Assembly (NCBI GenBank): GCA_002066995.1
Contig: MWTC01000056.1
Location: 1 to 64,000, forward strand
Source: Sphingobacteriales bacterium UTBCD1
GTDB taxonomy: Bacteria; Bacteroidota; Bacteroidia; Chitinophagales; Chitinophagaceae
DNA length: 64,000 nucleotides
Reading direction: 5' to 3'
In this document: piece after piece, positions 62,490 to 64,000 of the stretch
Numbering within the stretch: position 1 is the first letter of the stretch
Layout: the number at the start of each line of letters is the position of its first letter
Position numbers and translations under genes: made by a program
Notes under the pieces: model-generated
What the model saw: only the letters and a program-made list of their open reading frames with translations
The model's database searches: none
What the model was told of the DNA's origin: nothing

Positions 62490-62565
62490 GATGTATTAAT
62501 GATGTAGTCATTTATAAGGGCGTTTTAGATTTAGGGATTTCTCTGATGTGGTAATGATGTAGTGA
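62490..62565. promoter_or_regulatory. Phased GATGT direct repeats in the regulator/susC gap
   Basis: Two 21-base direct repeats begin at 62490 and 62545, 55 bases apart, and share the 12-base core TAATGATGTAGT. Each contains GATGT twice, 11 bases apart (62490 and 62501; 62545 and 62556). All four boxes lie on the same face of the helix. They sit 40 bases beyond the regulator start and about 330 bases before susC. LuxR-type dimers often bind such repeats. The rest of the 447-base gap holds a small palindrome ATGCT-T-AGCAT near 62771 and no clear promoter. Confidence 0.5.
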
Positions 62566-62897
62566 ATAAATATCCCAAGTGGTTGTGTGAATATAGATTT
62601 GTTAAGTCTTTTTCCTGACTGCATTTAGAAAGACAATGAACTAATTTCTGCCAACCAAACTGCCTATTTATGAATTTGAATTATCCCCCTCGGGCCTATT
62701 TCGGTCCCCTGATTATTAAATATCCGAATAATATATTACTTACACAAAATAAGCAGGCTGTTAAAATAATGCTTAGCATTTCTTCTTTTCATTTAATCAG
62801 GAAAAACTATTCTGGGTGTATCAAAAATTTAGACTGGTAAATACCCATTTAATGAAAAAAATGTTTGCCCTTTTCTATATTAATAAAAAACACAAGT

Positions 62898-64000
62898 ATG
62901 ATGATTACAAAACTAAAACTACACCAGGCAAGGTATCTATTCCTTGCCCTGATGCTGCTTGGCAGCTCTCTTGCTTTTTCACAACAGCGGACGGTTTCCG
63001 GAGAAGTTAAAAACAGTGGGGACGGCCTGCCTGTTCCGGGAGCCACTGTTACCATTAAAGGCACTAAAAAAGCTGTTGTTTCAGATGCCAGGGGATCCTT
63101 TTCTATTTCGGTTCCGGATGACAATGCCGTGTTGATCATTTCTTCCATTGGGTATAACAGCCTTGAAATTCCGGTAAAAGGAAGAGCAACTATTATGGTC
63201 CAACTTGTTCAGAGATCTTCCTCATTAGAAGAGATCATTGTAACGGGTTATAGCACGGAACGGAAAAAAGATATTACCGGTGCAATTTCTTCCGTAAAGG
63301 GCGATGATATTGTATCTATACCATCGTCCAGCATTGCGCAGCAATTGCAAGGGAAGATCAGTGGTGTCACCATTACTACTTCAGGAGTTCCCGGTGATGC
63401 AGGAAGAATTCTTATCCGGGGTATTGGTTCTTTCAATACCAATAATCCATTAGTGATCATTGATGGGGTACCCGGAAGCCTTTCCGATATCAATGCAAAT
63501 GATATTGAAAATGTCAGCGTACTGAAAGATGCATCTGCTGCTTCCATATACGGTGCACAGGCCTTTGCCGGGGTAATCCTTGTAACCACTAAAAAAGGGA
63601 GATCCGGAAAACTGACGGTGTATTATAATGCAAGCTATGGCATACAATATCCGGGAAAAGGTTATGGAATACTTTCACCACAGGAAATTGCTGACTGGAC
63701 ATGGACTGCAATGAAAAACGGAGGAGTGACACCGATCCATCCTCAATATGGTACCGGGGCAAACCCTGTATTGCCAGACTATATTCTTGCAGGAAATAAT
63801 TATGGCTTAATGACCGGTGACCCAAGGATTAATTTTGACGCTTATAATATAGATCCGGCGTTAGGGCCTGTTTACCAGATTGTAAAAGGAAATAAAGCCG
63901 GAACAGACTGGTATAAAGAAATAACCCGAACTGCTCCTTTGACGGATAATTCCCTTTCTCTTTCGGGGGGGAACGAAAATGCGAGGTACAATGTTGGCTT
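62898..64000 (+). CDS. SusC/RagA-family TonB-dependent receptor (partial)
   Basis: The frame opens at the ATG at 62898 and remains open to the window end (at least 367 codons). It has a signal peptide (LFLALMLLGSSLAFSQ), a carboxypeptidase-regulatory-like N-terminal domain (VSGEVKNSGDGLPVPGATVTIKGTKKAVVSDARGSFSISVPDD), and the TonB-plug start EEIIVTGYSTERKKDITGAISSV. The plug hallmarks GVPGDAGRILIRGIGSFNTNNPLVIIDGVPG and IYGAQAFAGVILVTTKKG follow. SusC proteins import glycans or peptides together with a SusD lipoprotein, which should follow beyond the right edge. The start codon could be the second ATG at 62901. Confidence 0.93.
   Translation, partial: MMITKLKLHQARYLFLALMLLGSSLAFSQQRTVSGEVKNSGDGLPVPGATVTIKGTKKAVVSDARGSFSISVPDDNAVLIISSIGYNSLEIPVKGRATIMVQLVQRSSSLEEIIVTGYSTERKKDITGAISSVKGDDIVSIPSSSIAQQLQGKISGVTITTSGVPGDAGRILIRGIGSFNTNNPLVIIDGVPGSLSDINANDIENVSVLKDASAASIYGAQAFAGVILVTTKKGRSGKLTVYYNASYGIQYPGKGYGILSPQEIADWTWTAMKNGGVTPIHPQYGTGANPVLPDYILAGNNYGLMTGDPRINFDAYNIDPALGPVYQIVKGNKAGTDWYKEITRTAPLTDNSLSLSGGNENARYNVG

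Overview
The window looks like chromosomal DNA of a Bacteroidota bacterium, probably family Chitinophagaceae or a close relative. The evidence is a SusC/RagA-type receptor with its divergent Y_Y_Y/LuxR regulator, TIGR02757, DUF2911, DUF4197 and PepSY-like proteins, LytS/LytTR signalling, start sites without Shine-Dalgarno sequences, and promoters of the Bacteroidota form TTTG-N19-21-TAnnTTTG. The family assignment is inference. I saw no rRNA, tRNA, CRISPR array, transposase or integrase.

Layout. 0-11 kb: secreted unknowns, a class-II cyclic-nucleotide phosphodiesterase, a DUF218 protein, a Tat-exported PIG-L deacetylase, a TPR lipoprotein-like protein, a large secreted zinc protease and MeaB. 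11.2-15.8 kb: a five-gene envelope operon (O-antigen ligase-like, Lon-N domain, coaX, outer-membrane protein, lptC). The gap after it carries a minus-strand promoter-like box, a 76-codon open frame without a usual start, and a strong minus-strand terminator. 16-23 kb: an SDR, an AbgB-like amidohydrolase, lysS (with a small palindromic in-frame insertion), DUF4197 and an unknown. 22.8-29.3 kb: a sugar locus, ROK-MFS-SIS-FAH on the minus strand, divergent from a GH9 + NodB fusion enzyme. 29.4-32.4 kb: a fatty-acid hydroxylase, a GNAT protein, a small unknown and TIGR02757.

32.4-38.6 kb is the most unusual part. An A+T-rich block holds an outer-membrane beta-barrel protein, an 80-residue exported six-cysteine peptide, a broken second small frame, and an overlapping Y_Y_Y/LytS histidine kinase - LytTR regulator pair. 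It sits between an intact TIGR02757 gene and a displaced 37-codon copy of that gene's 5' end. This is the footprint of an insertion that regenerated its target gene. I propose it as a mobile peptide-sensing or peptide-export module.

38.8-53 kb: a trans-sulfuration enzyme; a membrane protein/XRE pair with a perfect 20-bp palindrome over its promoter; asnB; tandem DUF2911 proteins; ACP phosphodiesterase; an SdpR/SdpI pair with an operator-like repeat; two PepSY-like paralogs; a deoxyhypusine synthase-like enzyme; an M28 peptidase; rpiB; tatC; a CorC/CNNM protein; and gmk. 53.5-64 kb: OmpA, a beta-lactamase/D-aminoacylase fusion, a DUF998-like membrane protein, a second serine hydrolase, and the large Y_Y_Y/LuxR regulator divergent from a susC gene that runs off the right end. 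Between those two lie helically phased GATGT repeats that may be the regulator's binding sites.
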